64,000 bases of DNA from Corynebacterium glaucum (GTDB lineage Bacteria; Actinomycetota; Actinomycetes; Mycobacteriales; Mycobacteriaceae), in NCBI RefSeq assembly GCF_030408855.1, contig NZ_CP047358.1:2418001-2482000 (forward strand), read 5' to 3'. The notes beneath the pieces are model-generated. The model did not search any database. It saw only the letters and a list, made by a program, of their open reading frames with translations, and was not told where the DNA came from. Every line of letters begins with the position of its first letter. The stretch's first letter is position 1. A program made the translations under genes and the position numbers. Of the stretch, positions 50,296 through 61,045 are shown in pieces.

Positions 50296-53200
50296 AACGG
50301 CGCATACGCTTCGGTGAGGCAATTGAGCCGGAGGTAGTTACCTATTAAGAAACCCCTCAATTTAGATGCCTCTGGATTAGCCAACGATTGAATTGTCGGA
50401 CCGTAGAGATTCGCGAGCCCGGTAGCGCGGAGTTGATAGTCAATCAAGAGCGATGAGAGCGTTGCCCCAACTGCAACTGTCGTCTCATCGTCGCCCACCG
50501 ATGCGCCGCTATGAACTCCGTGAATGTGAGTAGTTCCAGGGGGAACGAGTGAGGGGTAGAGCGTCCGAAAGCCGGTCGTTGCTGCCATCGCCCTCCAGCA
50601 GATGCGGTAACAATTCCTGACCGGCACCTTTTCCGCTCTATCAAGCCAACTCCCATAGTCACCGTCATAATTCGGCTGGGTACCACGATCCGGCTGGTAG
50701 GCCGTCGCAGGAATGAAGTCGGCGGGCATCGCCTCGAGGTCCACCTCTGACCAGTCCTGATTGTGCTTCAGCGTGGGGTTGGGTTGTTTGACCATCGGGG
50801 TCGATACGCCGAGGTGCGGGCCTTGGAGAATGACATCATCCCACGAATCGGGATGAGCCCAGGCTGTATCGAAGTACCCGGCTTTTTTGTCGGCAGTTTC
50901 GTGCCAACCCGCTGAAAACTGCAAACCAAGCTCCCGAATGCGGGGCGCGGCGGCAAGCTTCTCGAGCACGGCCGCGGCTTCGGTGTTCACGGTGTAGACC
51001 ATGCGGGACTCGATAGCCGGAACGGAGTCATCCTCAAGTATCGAGTGCCACACCCCGAGCACATCTTCGTTAACCGTTTGAATTCGGTCACGGTGCGGGC
51101 GCAAATCCCAGTTTCCGTTATCGTCCTTCAGACCAGGCAAGCTTCCGGCCCCATTATGGGAGAAGGACTCTTCGACGATTGTCGGGTGGTAAAGGGATGC
51201 TGCGTGACTGAAGGCAGGGCCATCCTGCCGGGGTCCATATGCGTGAATCCCGTAGGCATTGTGGTGGTCGACATCGAAAAGCATTAGTTCGTTAATGAAC
51301 TGCCAGTGGCGCCGCAGCCTCAGATATGCACCCCGGCGTAGAGGCGCAGCCTTCTTCTCTGTGAAGTGGGACTCGGGATGGATGAGTGAGGTCACGCCAT
51401 CTTCCGACGCATTGCCCCACGTGCGCTCCATGAAACCGCGGTAGAGATCGGGTTGTTGGCCGACGAGGTGCGGGTATCGGGTGACGTCGGAGAGAATCGC
51501 GGCCGTCGATACGGATTCACCGATGCCGCGGTACACAGTTGAACGGGTCGCTTCATTGCTGTACCACTGCTGACGTCGCTCGTTCTTCGCGGCCTGGGTG
51601 GGTTTGTGCGCCAACGAGAACCAAGGATCTGCCTCGGAGTAGAGGGCATCGAGGTCGGTGCGCGGTCGCACCCACGGCGGGTTGCCCACCTGCAGGTCGA
51701 AGCCCCCTCGAGCGAACACTGCCGCGAAGTCGAGGTCCCAGTGGAAGAAGCCTTGGTCGGCGGCGACGGACTGCACCACGCGCAACCACGGGTGGTTCGC
51801 TAGCACGGTCTCGATCTTGCGAGCGCCGGAGAGGCCGATCTCAGTGCGTTCCAGCTCCACCAGTTCGTCCCAGTTAGTGGCGCTGGCTAGGCGGATCTGG
51901 TTGGTGTCACGGGCCTGGGTGTCTACGCCGAGGAGGTCGGTAAGTGTGGCGAGCCACTCGTCGAGGTCGGGAAGCTGGTCCACTTCGGTTAGTGGCCAGA
52001 AGGTCAGCGCGTTCCACGCGTCCATGGCGAGGCGGAGGCGCAGGTAGGCACCATCGGTGTCGTGAAGCAATTCTTGCTCGATTTGCTCGCGGTGCACATT
52101 CTTCGCGGTGTGCTCGGTGTCGCGGCCCCAAAGGTCGATGTCGCGGCGGATCTGGTCTTCCGCGATGCGCATTTTGGACAGCGTGATGGCCCAGAGGGAC
52201 TCCACGCGGGCGGCGAGGTTGGTCAGCTTTTTCGCCTGCTCTTTGGTGGGCACCTTGCCGGTGACGGATTTGCGCCACGCTTTCATCGCGGTGATCTCGT
52301 CCTTGGCCAGGGTCTTCAGGTCCTTCGCGTCCGCTGCGGCGCCCCAGGTTGCGGAAGGCAGGAGGAACTGGTGAATGCGGCCGGCGGCGTTGATGTCGCG
52401 AGGCTCGCCGGCGTCGATAGCTCCGGCGAGATTCTGGACGGACTCCCGGCGCGGGACGGCGCTGAGCCACTCGCGCTTCTTCAGCTGCGTGGTCGAATAC
52501 GTGGAGCGCAGCGCGCCGATGAGCGAATTGCCGCGGCGCAGGTGAAGGCCGAACCACGGGGCCTTGAGTTGGCTGGTCATGGTGTCCAGCCACAGGGAGA
52601 TTTCGGCGAGCTCCACCGCGGTGGGGTTCAGGTCCACGCCGTAGACCTGGTGCAGGGCGATGTGGGCCTTGACCTTCTGGAGTTCCAAGGTGCGGGTTTC
52701 GGGATCGACTTGCTGGTCGAGTTCCTGTTCCCTGAACTTGAGGTAGAGTTCCGCGAGCTGGCGTACGGCCTCCACGGCGAAGGCGCCGGAGCCCATGGCG
52801 GGCTCGCAGATGGTCAGGCTGAGTACGTCCTCAGAGGTTTCGATGCGGCCTTCCTCCTGCAGCACCTCGATGGCCTGACCGACAGTGAACTCCGTGAGCA
52901 CCTGCGGGGTGTAGAAGGACGCGGAACGTTCGCGGTCGCGACTGGATTGGCGGAACACGAAGGAACCCTCCGGGTGCTCGCGGCGCACCTTGGAGGTGCC
53001 GCCCTCCTCCATCTGCTTCGTCTCCATGACAAAGCTGTCTTCGGGGACGGTGTCGGCGCGGTTGGTGGGAAGCACCCAGGACCCTTTGGAGGCGTCGCCC
53101 TTCGGCGCGACCTCGTACAGGTCCTCCTGGGCGATGAAGCCGTGGTAGGACATCAGTCCCTCGTACACCTGGCCCAGCTCGGTCACGCCGAGGGTGGCAT

Positions 53201-54467
53201 AGGAGATGAAGCCGCGATCTTTGCCTGCGGAGACTTTGGACAGGAGCAGGTTCTGCAGCACTTGGGTGAGGGCGGCGTTGGACAGCTTGGTGTCGTCGAT
53301 AAACGATGTGCTCTCGCGCTTGAACAGGTCGGCCTCGAGGTTGCGGAAGGTGAGGCCCTGGTTCTGCGCGTCCTGGTCGGCGGTGGGGGAGTCGAGCGGG
53401 TCGTGGCCCTCGTTAACCTGGGTGAACAGGAGCTGTAGTGAGTCGTAAAGGTGGGTGCCGCGGCGGGCCTTGTCGGTGACGGGTGGGTTGAGAATCTGGT
53501 CGCGCAGGCGGTCCAGGCCGTAGCCCGCGACGTACTCCGGTGCGCCCGTGGGCAGGATGGCCAGTTCCGGTGAGGCCTCGGCGAACAGGAGGAAGAGGAT
53601 GCGGTAGAGGTAGCGCAGGGATTGACGCGCCAGCTCGTTGCCGTCGATGGTGTCGATTGGCAGGTTGTTCTCGCGACGGCGGTCCAGCACGTCGTTGCCG
53701 ATGATCTCGATGGATTCGCGCACCGCGTCGCGCAAATCGCCGGAGACCTTCACCGCGTGCTGCTGCGACTCCTCGCGTGTCTGCGCCCACCAGGTGGTGC
53801 CGTCGGCGGCGCGCTCCAGGTTCTCCCGCGCCAGGATGACGGCGACGCGCTCGAGCTCGCCGGCTTTCTTCGTGTCGTTACGCTCCACCGCCAGTTGCAG
53901 ATTGATGGCCAGGTACCGGCCAAGCGGCCAGGACTCGCGCTCCGCGAGCATCACCCAGGGCCCAGCAAGCGTGACGACGAACTCCGGCGGCTCAGCCGCC
54001 AGGAAGAGATCACCGACAAGTTTGGACACCTTCGTGGTCTGCGGGTCCTTGCCTTCTTGGGCGATGGTGGCGGGGAGTGCCGTGAGGTCGTCCTCGGTCT
54101 CTGCCGGTTCGTCCGCGGCGATGACGGCGAGGGTGCCCGCGTTGCCCAACCAGCCCTCGTACGTGAACGTCTCCCCGGCGCGGGTGTAGGTCTGCTGCGC
54201 CGGTGCGCCGAAGCCGAACGCCTGGTGGATCAGCTTATTGGTGGTGTCCAGGTCGGTCTCGGTTGCAAACGCGGTCTGCAGCTCGCCGCGGTGTTGCTGG
54301 AGGCGCTTGATGGGGGAGAGGGTGCCCGTTTCCTGCTCCAGCGCCTCCCACTCCTTCGTGCGGTTTTTCACGCGTTTGGTGAAGGACTCGCCTTTGGTTT
54401 CGTCGGTGGTGAAGTAGTGGTCACTGATCCACTCGTCGACGTTAAGGATCGAATCGAAGGTAGCCAT
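49905..54467 (-). CDS. PglX/DrmMI-like N6-adenine DNA methyltransferase
   Basis: This 1520-residue Eco57I/PglX-class enzyme has a long N-terminal domain (about 1-500), [13 protein letters not shown] (about 520), SAM motif [11 protein letters not shown] (about 553) and the catalytic motif [11 protein letters not shown] (about 926). A large C-terminal target-recognition part follows. The closest functional analogues are PglX of BREX and DrmMI of DISARM class 1. Its ATG lies 3 bp after the SNF2 helicase stop, so they form one unit. The last ~350 bp are duplicated twice downstream. Confidence 0.92.
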   Translation of the reverse strand: MATFDSILNVDEWISDHYFTTDETKGESFTKRVKNRTKEWEALEQETGTLSPIKRLQQHRGELQTAFATETDLDTTNKLIHQAFGFGAPAQQTYTRAGETFTYEGWLGNAGTLAVIAADEPAETEDDLTALPATIAQEGKDPQTTKVSKLVGDLFLAAEPPEFVVTLAGPWVMLAERESWPLGRYLAINLQLAVERNDTKKAGELERVAVILARENLERAADGTTWWAQTREESQQHAVKVSGDLRDAVRESIEIIGNDVLDRRRENNLPIDTIDGNELARQSLRYLYRILFLLFAEASPELAILPTGAPEYVAGYGLDRLRDQILNPPVTDKARRGTHLYDSLQLLFTQVNEGHDPLDSPTADQDAQNQGLTFRNLEADLFKRESTSFIDDTKLSNAALTQVLQNLLLSKVSAGKDRGFISYATLGVTELGQVYEGLMSYHGFIAQEDLYEVAPKGDASKGSWVLPTNRADTVPEDSFVMETKQMEEGGTSKVRREHPEGSFVFRQSSRDRERSASFYTPQVLTEFTVGQAIEVLQEEGRIETSEDVLSLTICEPAMGSGAFAVEAVRQLAELYLKFREQELDQQVDPETRTLELQKVKAHIALHQVYGVDLNPTAVELAEISLWLDTMTSQLKAPWFGLHLRRGNSLIGALRSTYSTTQLKKREWLSAVPRRESVQNLAGAIDAGEPRDINAAGRIHQFLLPSATWGAAADAKDLKTLAKDEITAMKAWRKSVTGKVPTKEQAKKLTNLAARVESLWAITLSKMRIAEDQIRRDIDLWGRDTEHTAKNVHREQIEQELLHDTDGAYLRLRLAMDAWNALTFWPLTEVDQLPDLDEWLATLTDLLGVDTQARDTNQIRLASATNWDELVELERTEIGLSGARKIETVLANHPWLRVVQSVAADQGFFHWDLDFAAVFARGGFDLQVGNPPWVRPRTDLDALYSEADPWFSLAHKPTQAAKNERRQQWYSNEATRSTVYRGIGESVSTAAILSDVTRYPHLVGQQPDLYRGFMERTWGNASEDGVTSLIHPESHFTEKKAAPLRRGAYLRLRRHWQFINELMLFDVDHHNAYGIHAYGPRQDGPAFSHAASLYHPTIVEESFSHNGAGSLPGLKDDNGNWDLRPHRDRIQTVNEDVLGVWHSILEDDSVPAIESRMVYTVNTEAAAVLEKLAAAPRIRELGLQFSAGWHETADKKAGYFDTAWAHPDSWDDVILQGPHLGVSTPMVKQPNPTLKHNQDWSEVDLEAMPADFIPATAYQPDRGTQPNYDGDYGSWLDRAEKVPVRNCYRICWRAMAATTGFRTLYPSLVPPGTTHIHGVHSGASVGDDETTVAVGATLSSLLIDYQLRATGLANLYGPTIQSLANPEASKLRGFLIGNYLRLNCLTEAYAPLWEELMGEAWDVDKPLRKDEERRAAQVEIDAIVALSLGVTADELCMIYRTQFPVMRRYDQEDRFDANGRKVPRDVMKLQAKLRDGEELSVADRTWGHPQSGVEYVFEYPFRQLDREADMREAYARFEGIS

Positions 54468-54470
54468 TGG

Positions 54471-57317
54471 TTAGCGCTCCTGGTTTTCTGGAAGGACGAG
54501 GACGAGGGGGCGAATGAGTTCGCGGTCCGGTTCGAGCGAGGAGATGAGGGACTTCTCTTGTTCGATGAGGTTGGCGGAGCGGCCCACGCGCACCGTGGTC
54601 TGCACACCCGCCTTCGCGTCCTCCCAGTCCTGGGCGCGCGTGGACCAGTGCCCGATGCGCTCGTGCGCGTGGTTGCGGGCGGCGGCCATCATCGGTTGGA
54701 GCTGGTTGCTCGCGGCCTGGACGGACTGCGCGATGAGCTCACTTGTGTCCTCCGGCAGGGTGAGGGTGCCGGGGTTGATGGCCTGTTCGGTCAGCCCGAT
54801 GCCGCGAAGCCACGCGATGGGGTCCTCGATGGTCTGCGGGAGCATCCCGCCTGCCACGGTGACGAAGGCGCGGGAGACCACCTGGCCGCGCTTGTTGGTA
54901 AGCGTGGCCATGAGTAGGACGGTGGGCATGGGCACGTCGCCCTCGATCGCGGTGATCTGCCCGGCGGACAGGGAAGCGAGCGCGCGGTCCGTTGCCCAGT
55001 CCGTCACCGGGTGCAGGGGACCCAAGAAGTGGGCTTTGGGCCAGGTGGAGCCGTCATGGCCAGTGCGTGCCTTGCGCAGGACCTCGTTGCCCACCGCGTG
55101 ATTGGTGGCCAGCTGGAAGTGTTCGCGCACCTTGCGGTCCGCCAGGAAGTCCTGCGGCAGCACCTCGAAGCGGCGGCGCAGGTCCTCCGTGGGTTCGAGC
55201 TCGGCCACGCCGTTGTCGTGCAGCTGGAACTGCACGCCACCTGCTGAAAGGGGTTTCTCCGGTGCCGCGTGGAAGGCCTCGTTCAGGGCATCTTCCAGGT
55301 ACGCGATCTCGGAGGGGTAGAGGCTTTGGGTCTCGGCTGGTTTGAGGGGGGCGGTGGGGGCCGGAAGTTCGTCGTCAAGCAAGAAGCCCGACATCCAGAA
55401 GTCGATGAGATCGGCCTCTGTTTCCGCTTGCGCGCTGGCGATCTCCTCGGGCGTTTTCACCACGTCGTCGAAGGCGAGCTGGTTCTGGATCACCTTGCGG
55501 ATCTCCTCTTCCTCACCGGTGACCGTGTGCTTACCGATGAGCGAGCCGACATCACCGAGCAGCGCGTGCGCCTCATTCTCGCGGTTGATCAACTTGGCCA
55601 GCACGTGCAGTTCGCCGACGTAGCCGCCCTGCTTCGTGTCCAGCAGGAGCGCTGCGATCTGCGGGGGCTCGGTCTGCCCGTAGCGGTCCACGCGGCCGTT
55701 GCGCTGCTGGATGCGGATGAGCGACCACGGGATGTCGTAATGCACCAGGTTGTGGCACAGCGTGTGCAGGTTCACGCCTTCCGACGCCACATCGCCGGTG
55801 ACCAGCACGCGGAGTTTGGAGTCTTCGCGCTTGAATTCGTCCACGAGCCGCATCTGCTCCTCGTCGCTCAAGCCGCCGTGCATGATCTGGACCTGGTCTT
55901 TGGTCAGCTTCATGTCTGTGATCAGGTTCTGCTGGAGCCAATGCAACGTGGCCACGCGCTCGGAGAACACCACCACGCGGGTGGGGCTGTTCTTGGCAAT
56001 GCCGATGTCCTGCAGGTAGTTCACGAGGGCCGCGTATTTGTTGGAGTTCTGGCGCGTGACCTTTGCGTTGAGCTCGTGGAGACGCTCGAGGGCTCCCCGT
56101 TGGGTGGTGTCGACCTTGGGGTTTTTCAGGCGGTTCTGGATCGTCTCCTCGAGCGCGGCCGGGGAAGAGAGGAACGCCTTGATCAGGGTCCACGGGAAGA
56201 GGCGGTCGGCGGCCGGGTTGTGGTTGATCCAGGTCTGCTCGAGCTCCGCAGCGACGGCGTTCTCCTCGTTGGAAGCCTCCACCGGGATGTTGACGGGGTC
56301 CTTGCGCTCGGCCCACTGCTCACCGACCACGCTGGCGACCTCCTCGCTGTGGCGGTGGCGGCGGATGAGCAGCCTGGAAACGGCCTGCTGGTCGATCGTG
56401 CCGTCCGGCATCACTGCGGTGGGGTCGAGGAGGCGCAGGATCTCCTTAAAGGATTCCGGGTCGCCGTTGTGCGGGGTAGCGGAGGCGAGCAGGAGCGCCT
56501 CGGTGGTGGGTGCGAGGGTGCGGGCGAGCTCGTTGTTCTGGGTGCCTACATTGGTGGCGTTGTGGATCTCATCCATCACCACCGCGTCCCACCGCACCTT
56601 CTCCAGGTACGCGCGGTACTTCGCACTTTTGAGTGTGTCCATGGACACGATGACGCGCGGGAAGTAGGTGAACGGGTTTCTACTTGCCGGCAGGATGCGC
56701 TGCACGCGTTGGATGCCGGCCGAGTCCAGGCGGACCAGCGGGATGGCGAAGCGCGACCACATCTCCTGCTGGAATTGCTCCATGATGTGCTTCGGGGTGA
56801 CCACCAGGATGCGTTCGCCGCGCCCACGCCGAATCAGCTCCGAGAGGATCATGCCGATCTCCAGGGTCTTGCCCAGGCCGACGGCGTCGGCGATGAGGAC
56901 GCGGGGGCGCAGGTTGTCGTCGCTAAGCGCCTTGCGCACAGCGGTGAGCTGGTAGTCCAGCGGATCCATGAGCATCTGCTCTGCCACAGAGAGCTGCTCC
57001 TGGTACAGCGGTACAGGGGTTTGGCGCAGCGTGGTTTCAAGCCATAGGCGCGTGGTGCGGTATCCGGGGGAGTGGTCGGGGACTACCTCGACCTTTGCTG
57101 GGTCGAAGACCTCGATCTTATCTAGGGCGGTGTAGAAGCTCGCCGTGGTGTCGCGCACGTATTCCGACAGGCCCCGTACTTTGATCAGTTGGCCGTCCAC
57201 GGACTGTGTGACACTCGTAATCAGCCAGAGTTCGTCGCGGACTTTGACCATAAGGCCAGGGGCGTACGCCGGTCGGGTCTCGGACTGGTCCATAAAAGAG
57301 GTCACGGGAGTAGACAT
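54471..57317 (-). CDS. SNF2-family helicase (DrmD-like)
   Basis: This 948-residue SF2/SNF2 ATPase has Walker A DAVGLGKTLEIGMIL (about 146), VTPKHIMEQF, VVMDEIHNAT (about 246), ASATPHN, VVFSERVATLHWL and motif VI IQQRNGRVDRYGQ. The RapA/SNF2 layout with a methyltransferase encoded 3 bp downstream is the DrmD-DrmMI pairing of DISARM class 1. It is likely to translocate on double-stranded DNA and to help tell methylated host DNA from phage DNA. ATG at 57317 has no good ribosome binding site, so the transcript may be leaderless. Confidence 0.92.
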   Translation of the reverse strand: MSTPVTSFMDQSETRPAYAPGLMVKVRDELWLITSVTQSVDGQLIKVRGLSEYVRDTTASFYTALDKIEVFDPAKVEVVPDHSPGYRTTRLWLETTLRQTPVPLYQEQLSVAEQMLMDPLDYQLTAVRKALSDDNLRPRVLIADAVGLGKTLEIGMILSELIRRGRGERILVVTPKHIMEQFQQEMWSRFAIPLVRLDSAGIQRVQRILPASRNPFTYFPRVIVSMDTLKSAKYRAYLEKVRWDAVVMDEIHNATNVGTQNNELARTLAPTTEALLLASATPHNGDPESFKEILRLLDPTAVMPDGTIDQQAVSRLLIRRHRHSEEVASVVGEQWAERKDPVNIPVEASNEENAVAAELEQTWINHNPAADRLFPWTLIKAFLSSPAALEETIQNRLKNPKVDTTQRGALERLHELNAKVTRQNSNKYAALVNYLQDIGIAKNSPTRVVVFSERVATLHWLQQNLITDMKLTKDQVQIMHGGLSDEEQMRLVDEFKREDSKLRVLVTGDVASEGVNLHTLCHNLVHYDIPWSLIRIQQRNGRVDRYGQTEPPQIAALLLDTKQGGYVGELHVLAKLINRENEAHALLGDVGSLIGKHTVTGEEEEIRKVIQNQLAFDDVVKTPEEIASAQAETEADLIDFWMSGFLLDDELPAPTAPLKPAETQSLYPSEIAYLEDALNEAFHAAPEKPLSAGGVQFQLHDNGVAELEPTEDLRRRFEVLPQDFLADRKVREHFQLATNHAVGNEVLRKARTGHDGSTWPKAHFLGPLHPVTDWATDRALASLSAGQITAIEGDVPMPTVLLMATLTNKRGQVVSRAFVTVAGGMLPQTIEDPIAWLRGIGLTEQAINPGTLTLPEDTSELIAQSVQAASNQLQPMMAAARNHAHERIGHWSTRAQDWEDAKAGVQTTVRVGRSANLIEQEKSLISSLEPDRELIRPLVLVLPENQER

Positions 57318-57500
57318 GGAGTGGAGCTTAACCCATTTACCTGCCGAAATACCCTTCGAAACACACTTACTGTTGCCTTCTACGACGAGTTTCCGGGTAG
57401 GTGAAAACCGATCCGAAAAGTCACCTGCGCACCCTTAGCGACTGGACATGCATCCGCAGTTCGATTCGAACTAGGGCTTATTTGTGGTGCAGGGTTCCGA

Positions 57501-58427
57501 TCAACGAGCCTTCTGCTCCACTGTCTCTGCCACCGCGCGTGCCACGGCGAGGTCTTCCCACGGCATACCGACCGTTTTGAACACCACCCGACGCGCCGGG
57601 TCCAGCTCAACATCGCCGCGAACCACATCGCGCATCGGGATCAGATCGGCAGTCGTAATCGCCGCAGCTTCAATCGCCTGCACCACGTCGCCAGCTTCGC
57701 GCTCGGCAGCGGCAATGTCCTCCACAATCACCTGGGCGCCCTGGAGCACGCTCTCGTGGAGTTCCCGTGTGTCCGCAGTATGGGCTCCGACGGCGAGCAC
57801 GATGGCGTCGTCAAGCAATTGCTCCGATGTGACGATGGGTTCCGGGGAGGATGTCGCGGTGACCATCAGCCCGGCGCGGCTGACGATCTGGTCAGACTCC
57901 GCACTGCCAACGCCAACCGAAGGCCACGGCAGGTCGGCGGGCTGGCTGCGGGAGATGAAGGTGCAACGTACCTCTCGAACGCCGTGGAGGGCATCGGTGA
58001 TAGTTGCGGCATGTGCGCGTCCTTGCACGCCGGTGCCGAAGATTGCGACTTCCAACGGTTCCGAGGAAGCCCGTAGCAAGTCCAGCACGCCAGCGACAGC
58101 GACCGCCGGGGTGCGGAGCCGGGTGAGCGCTGCGGCGTCGATAAGCAGTTCGGGTGTGAGCGTCCGGCCACCCATGAGTAGGTACGAGCCTTGTACTAAG
58201 GGAACTTGCTCGGTTGAGCCCGGGGGCTGGATACCCAGGATTTTGACTCCCGCATATCTCCCGTCCGATGAGGGCAGCAGGTGCATCTCACCGTGGTCGA
58301 GTCCGACCTTGATGCGGTGCGGATCGGTGGCTGGGTCGAAACCCTCGAGCAGCGGCCTGCGGATTGCTTCAACCGTCTCACGGGGGCTGAGGAGCCGGAG
58401 GACTGCCTCGCTGTCTAGGTAGCGCAT
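57501..58427 (-). CDS. Ornithine cyclodeaminase / mu-crystallin family enzyme
   Basis: This 308-residue protein has an N-terminal substrate part with KVGLDHGEMHLLPS and YAGVKILG, a Rossmann NAD(P) site VAIFGTGVQGRAHA (about 147-160) and VTATSSPEP. The family includes ornithine cyclodeaminase, alanine dehydrogenase, ketimine reductases and opine-type enzymes. The exact substrate cannot be read. ATG at 58427. It is divergent from the TRAP permease, with 185 bp containing two palindromes between them, so both may answer to the same regulator. Confidence 0.88.
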   Translation of the reverse strand: MRYLDSEAVLRLLSPRETVEAIRRPLLEGFDPATDPHRIKVGLDHGEMHLLPSSDGRYAGVKILGIQPPGSTEQVPLVQGSYLLMGGRTLTPELLIDAAALTRLRTPAVAVAGVLDLLRASSEPLEVAIFGTGVQGRAHAATITDALHGVREVRCTFISRSQPADLPWPSVGVGSAESDQIVSRAGLMVTATSSPEPIVTSEQLLDDAIVLAVGAHTADTRELHESVLQGAQVIVEDIAAAEREAGDVVQAIEAAAITTADLIPMRDVVRGDVELDPARRVVFKTVGMPWEDLAVARAVAETVEQKAR

Positions 58428-58549
58428 GGTTGCCAGGGTAGGGGAGCAACATTCATGGGTGCTTCCAGCTTCTCGAATGATCTGTGCTCACAGGCAGGTT
58501 CAGTTGGCGTGTCGTCGAAATTTCAACCAATGCGTGGAAAACGCCACAC

Positions 58550-58586
58550 GTAACATGTTACTACCGTAGTGTGTTCGACATCACTA
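58550..58586. promoter_or_regulatory. Two palindromic sites in the OCD/TRAP divergent region
   Basis: GTAACATGTTAC (58550-58561) is a perfect 12-bp palindrome. TAGTG-TGTTCGACAT-CACTA (58567-58586) is an inverted repeat with an inner GT-N3-AC core like the sites of FCD-type GntR regulators. They lie 30-60 bp before the TRAP permease start. Binding by the GntR protein encoded at 60327-61034 is inferred from symmetry and neighbourhood. Confidence 0.5.
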
Positions 58587-58612
58587 CATCTGAACAATGA
58601 AAGGGGTGCCAC

Positions 58613-59968
58613 ATGGGAATCGTCGCACTGGTTGTCTTCATCGCAATCACGATCGTGTTCAACGTGTTCTTGAAACGCGATATCGCAGAGGCGCTACTCC
58701 TGGGACTAATCGGAGTCGCTTTGGTGGGTGGCGCGGATGCCCCGCAGCTACTGTGGCACGGCATCACCACCGCCATCACGTCTGAAGTCACGTTTGCTGG
58801 CATGGCGTTTGTCTTCATGGGAGTCATCGTTCAGGCGACGGGTCTGATCGATAGGCTGATCACCATCTTGAACTCGATCTTCGGCAGGCTCCGTGGTGGC
58901 GCAGGTTATGTTTCCACTTTCGCTTCTGCACTGATGGGCTTGATCGCTGGATCTACGGCGGGTAACTCTGCAACGGTCGGCTCGGTCACTATCCCTTGGA
59001 TGAAGAAAACAGGGTTTAGCTCCAATCGAGCCGCAACCCTCATTGCCGGAAACTCAGGACTTGGCGTTGCATTGCCGCCAAACTCCACAATGTTCATCAT
59101 CCTGGCTATGCCCGCAGCAGCAGCATCTTCCGCGAGTCAGGTCTACGTAGCTCTCGCGTGTGCTGGTGCCTACGCCGTTCTCTACCGTCTCATCGTCGTC
59201 TGGTTCTGGACGAAGAAGGACAACATACCAAAGACTCCCAAAGACCAGATTGTGCCGTTCAACGAGGCCTGGGCCGCCGGGTGGCGCTCCCCGTCCATCT
59301 TCATGGGCATCTTAATTCCGGTGTTGATCACAATTGGCCCATTGGCCAACTGGCTAAAGGAGTCCACCGGCGTTGGAGAGGATGGTGTGAAAGCCATCTC
59401 CATTATCGTCTGGGTGCCAGTGTTGATCACCCTCATTGCGTTAATTGAAGGCTTCAACCGTCTGCGCCAAAACAAACAAGAGTTTAGAGCCAAGCTTGAA
59501 AAGGAGCTTCCCAGCTTCGCCACAGTGGGAATCTCGCTCTTTGCGGCGCTCGCTGCCGCGGCCATCATGGAAGAACTGGGAGTGGGGGATCAGCTCTCCA
59601 ACACCCTTAGCGCGATGAATCTCCCGGCATGGGCAATGATCCTGATCGTAGGAGTTCTTGCTGTGATCGTGGCTACACCCTTGTCCTCGACGGCCACTGC
59701 AGCTGCAATCGGAGCCCCTGCCGTCGCTGCATTGACTGCGGTTGGGATTGACCCAACGGTAGCGATTGTGGTTGTGCTTCTGTGCACCTCCACGGAGGGT
59801 GCTTCGCCACCCGTCGGGGCCCCGATCTATCTATCCGCTGCGATGGCAGATGCGAACCCCACCAAAATGTTCATCCCGCTGATCGTCTACTTCGTGCTAC
59901 CAATGATTTTGGTCGCCTGGCTAGTAGGAATGGGTTTCCTTCCGGTCTACGTTCCTACAGGAGTCTGA
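58613..59968 (+). CDS. TRAP-type transporter large permease (DctM-like)
   Basis: This 451-residue protein has about 12 membrane helices and DctM signatures: STAGNSATVGSVTIPWMKK (about 118-136), ALPPNSTMFI, and near the C-terminus STEGASPPVGAPIYL. It would import an organic acid by a sodium-dependent mechanism. No DctP substrate-binding protein is encoded in the window, which is unusual. ATG at 58613 with AAAGGGG upstream. It is followed after 2 bp by a small membrane protein gene and then by a hydroxyacid dehydrogenase locus. Confidence 0.83.
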   Translation: MGIVALVVFIAITIVFNVFLKRDIAEALLLGLIGVALVGGADAPQLLWHGITTAITSEVTFAGMAFVFMGVIVQATGLIDRLITILNSIFGRLRGGAGYVSTFASALMGLIAGSTAGNSATVGSVTIPWMKKTGFSSNRAATLIAGNSGLGVALPPNSTMFIILAMPAAAASSASQVYVALACAGAYAVLYRLIVVWFWTKKDNIPKTPKDQIVPFNEAWAAGWRSPSIFMGILIPVLITIGPLANWLKESTGVGEDGVKAISIIVWVPVLITLIALIEGFNRLRQNKQEFRAKLEKELPSFATVGISLFAALAAAAIMEELGVGDQLSNTLSAMNLPAWAMILIVGVLAVIVATPLSSTATAAAIGAPAVAALTAVGIDPTVAIVVVLLCTSTEGASPPVGAPIYLSAAMADANPTKMFIPLIVYFVLPMILVAWLVGMGFLPVYVPTGV

Positions 59969-59970
59969 CA

Positions 59971-60330
59971 ATGAATGCTTTCTTCAAACTGTTTAAATAC
60001 GTTTTCCTTTTCCTACTGGTGACGTTCCTCGTAGGCGGGCTACTCATCGTGCTGGCGCAGACTGCCGGATTGTTCATGCTGGATGGTGGACTAATCACGA
60101 CAGTCAAGAAATCGCTCGCTCCATGGGTCTTTGCGGCAGCAACACTCTGCGCGATGTCCGCATTCGTGCTCAGTTACAGCCCGGAAGCACGGGCTTCCCG
60201 CAAGCGTCAGATTGAGAAGGAACGCAGGGAAAACGAGGAGCACCGAACCCATGTGGAGGAAGATGTACGCCGCGAGTTCCACGATTTCCAAGAGCGGCGC
60301 CTCAAGCGGCGGCGATCAAACAACGACTAG
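59971..60330 (+). CDS. Small two-helix membrane protein, possible minimal TRAP small subunit
   Basis: This 119-residue protein has two membrane helices (about 8-33 and 49-68) and a long charged C-terminal helix rich in Arg/Glu/Lys (about 75-115, RASRKRQIEKERREN). It starts 2 bp after the TRAP permease stop with AGGAG ahead, so it is co-translated. Normal DctQ small subunits have four helices and about 160-200 residues, so this would be a reduced or unrelated partner. Its stop shares a CTAG with the convergent GntR gene. Confidence 0.72.
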   Translation: MNAFFKLFKYVFLFLLVTFLVGGLLIVLAQTAGLFMLDGGLITTVKKSLAPWVFAAATLCAMSAFVLSYSPEARASRKRQIEKERRENEEHRTHVEEDVRREFHDFQERRLKRRRSNND

Positions 60331-61034
60331 AGACCTCCAACGTGCCGGTCCCAGAACAGTTCAACCGCCTCCGGCCTTGCAACGGCTGCATCAGTCGGTT
60401 GATCCCAGGCCTGCTGGAGAAGCAACAGACCTGTCGTGGTGAGGTGGTGATGCATCGCTTGACGAGCTCGGTCCGCATCTCCATTGCGGATCGCCTCCAC
60501 TATCGGACCGTGCTCATTCAGAATGTCGGACAACGAACGGGACTTGCCAGCCGTGGAGTGGCCAAGGACCCGCGTAATGTTTCGCAGTTGGTCCACAACG
60601 GCCTCCCCTCTGCGAGCATTGCCGGTCTCGAGGATCAACGAATGCAATGCGCGATCGTGAACAAAGAACTCGTCTTCTTCACCCGAAGTCGCGAGGCGCT
60701 CCATCGACGCCACTCGGTCGTCAATCAGCGAAAGATCCTCTTTGGTGCGGAACTTTGCCGCGCGGTAGGCCGCGGCGGGCTCGATACCCAATCGGATCGC
60801 AAAAATCTCAGCTACATCTGCAGGCCCCGATCGGATGATCTGGAAACCACGGTTCTTAACGAACCGAATCAACCCAGCTTCTTGCAATCTCAGCAGCCCT
60901 TCCCTCACGGGGGAACGCGACATTCCAAGTTCGCTGGCGATCTGAACCACGCTGTACCATTCGTCCGGCTGCATGGTGCCCGAGTGGACGGCATCCCGAA
61001 CGTATTCCACCACGCTGTCAGCCATCTTTGTCAT
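60327..61034 (-). CDS. FCD-domain GntR-family regulator
   Basis: This 235-residue protein has the GntR winged helix (VVQIASELGMSRSPVREGLLRLQEAGLI, about 29-56) and an all-helical FCD effector domain (about 75-215) with metal/ligand residues in FVHDRALHSLI and QAMHHHLTTTG. FCD regulators commonly sense hydroxy- or dicarboxylic acids such as lactate. Placed between the TRAP genes and the D-2-hydroxyacid dehydrogenase, it probably controls both. ATG at 61034; another ATG at 61025 is possible. Confidence 0.9.
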   Translation of the reverse strand: MTKMADSVVEYVRDAVHSGTMQPDEWYSVVQIASELGMSRSPVREGLLRLQEAGLIRFVKNRGFQIIRSGPADVAEIFAIRLGIEPAAAYRAAKFRTKEDLSLIDDRVASMERLATSGEEDEFFVHDRALHSLILETGNARRGEAVVDQLRNITRVLGHSTAGKSRSLSDILNEHGPIVEAIRNGDADRARQAMHHHLTTTGLLLLQQAWDQPTDAAVARPEAVELFWDRHVGGL

Positions 61035-61045
61035 AAGGAATGATC

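Noticed and set aside
34588..57317. Prophage
   Set aside because: No integrase, terminase, capsid, tail or lysis gene is present; content is helicases, methyltransferases and toxin-antitoxin genes.
57459..57471. GTTCGATTCGAAC, resembling a tRNA T-arm, at the right edge of the island
   Set aside because: The flanking bases do not form a T stem and no rest of a tRNA is present, so I do not call a tRNA or an attachment site. It is simply a 13-bp near-palindrome.
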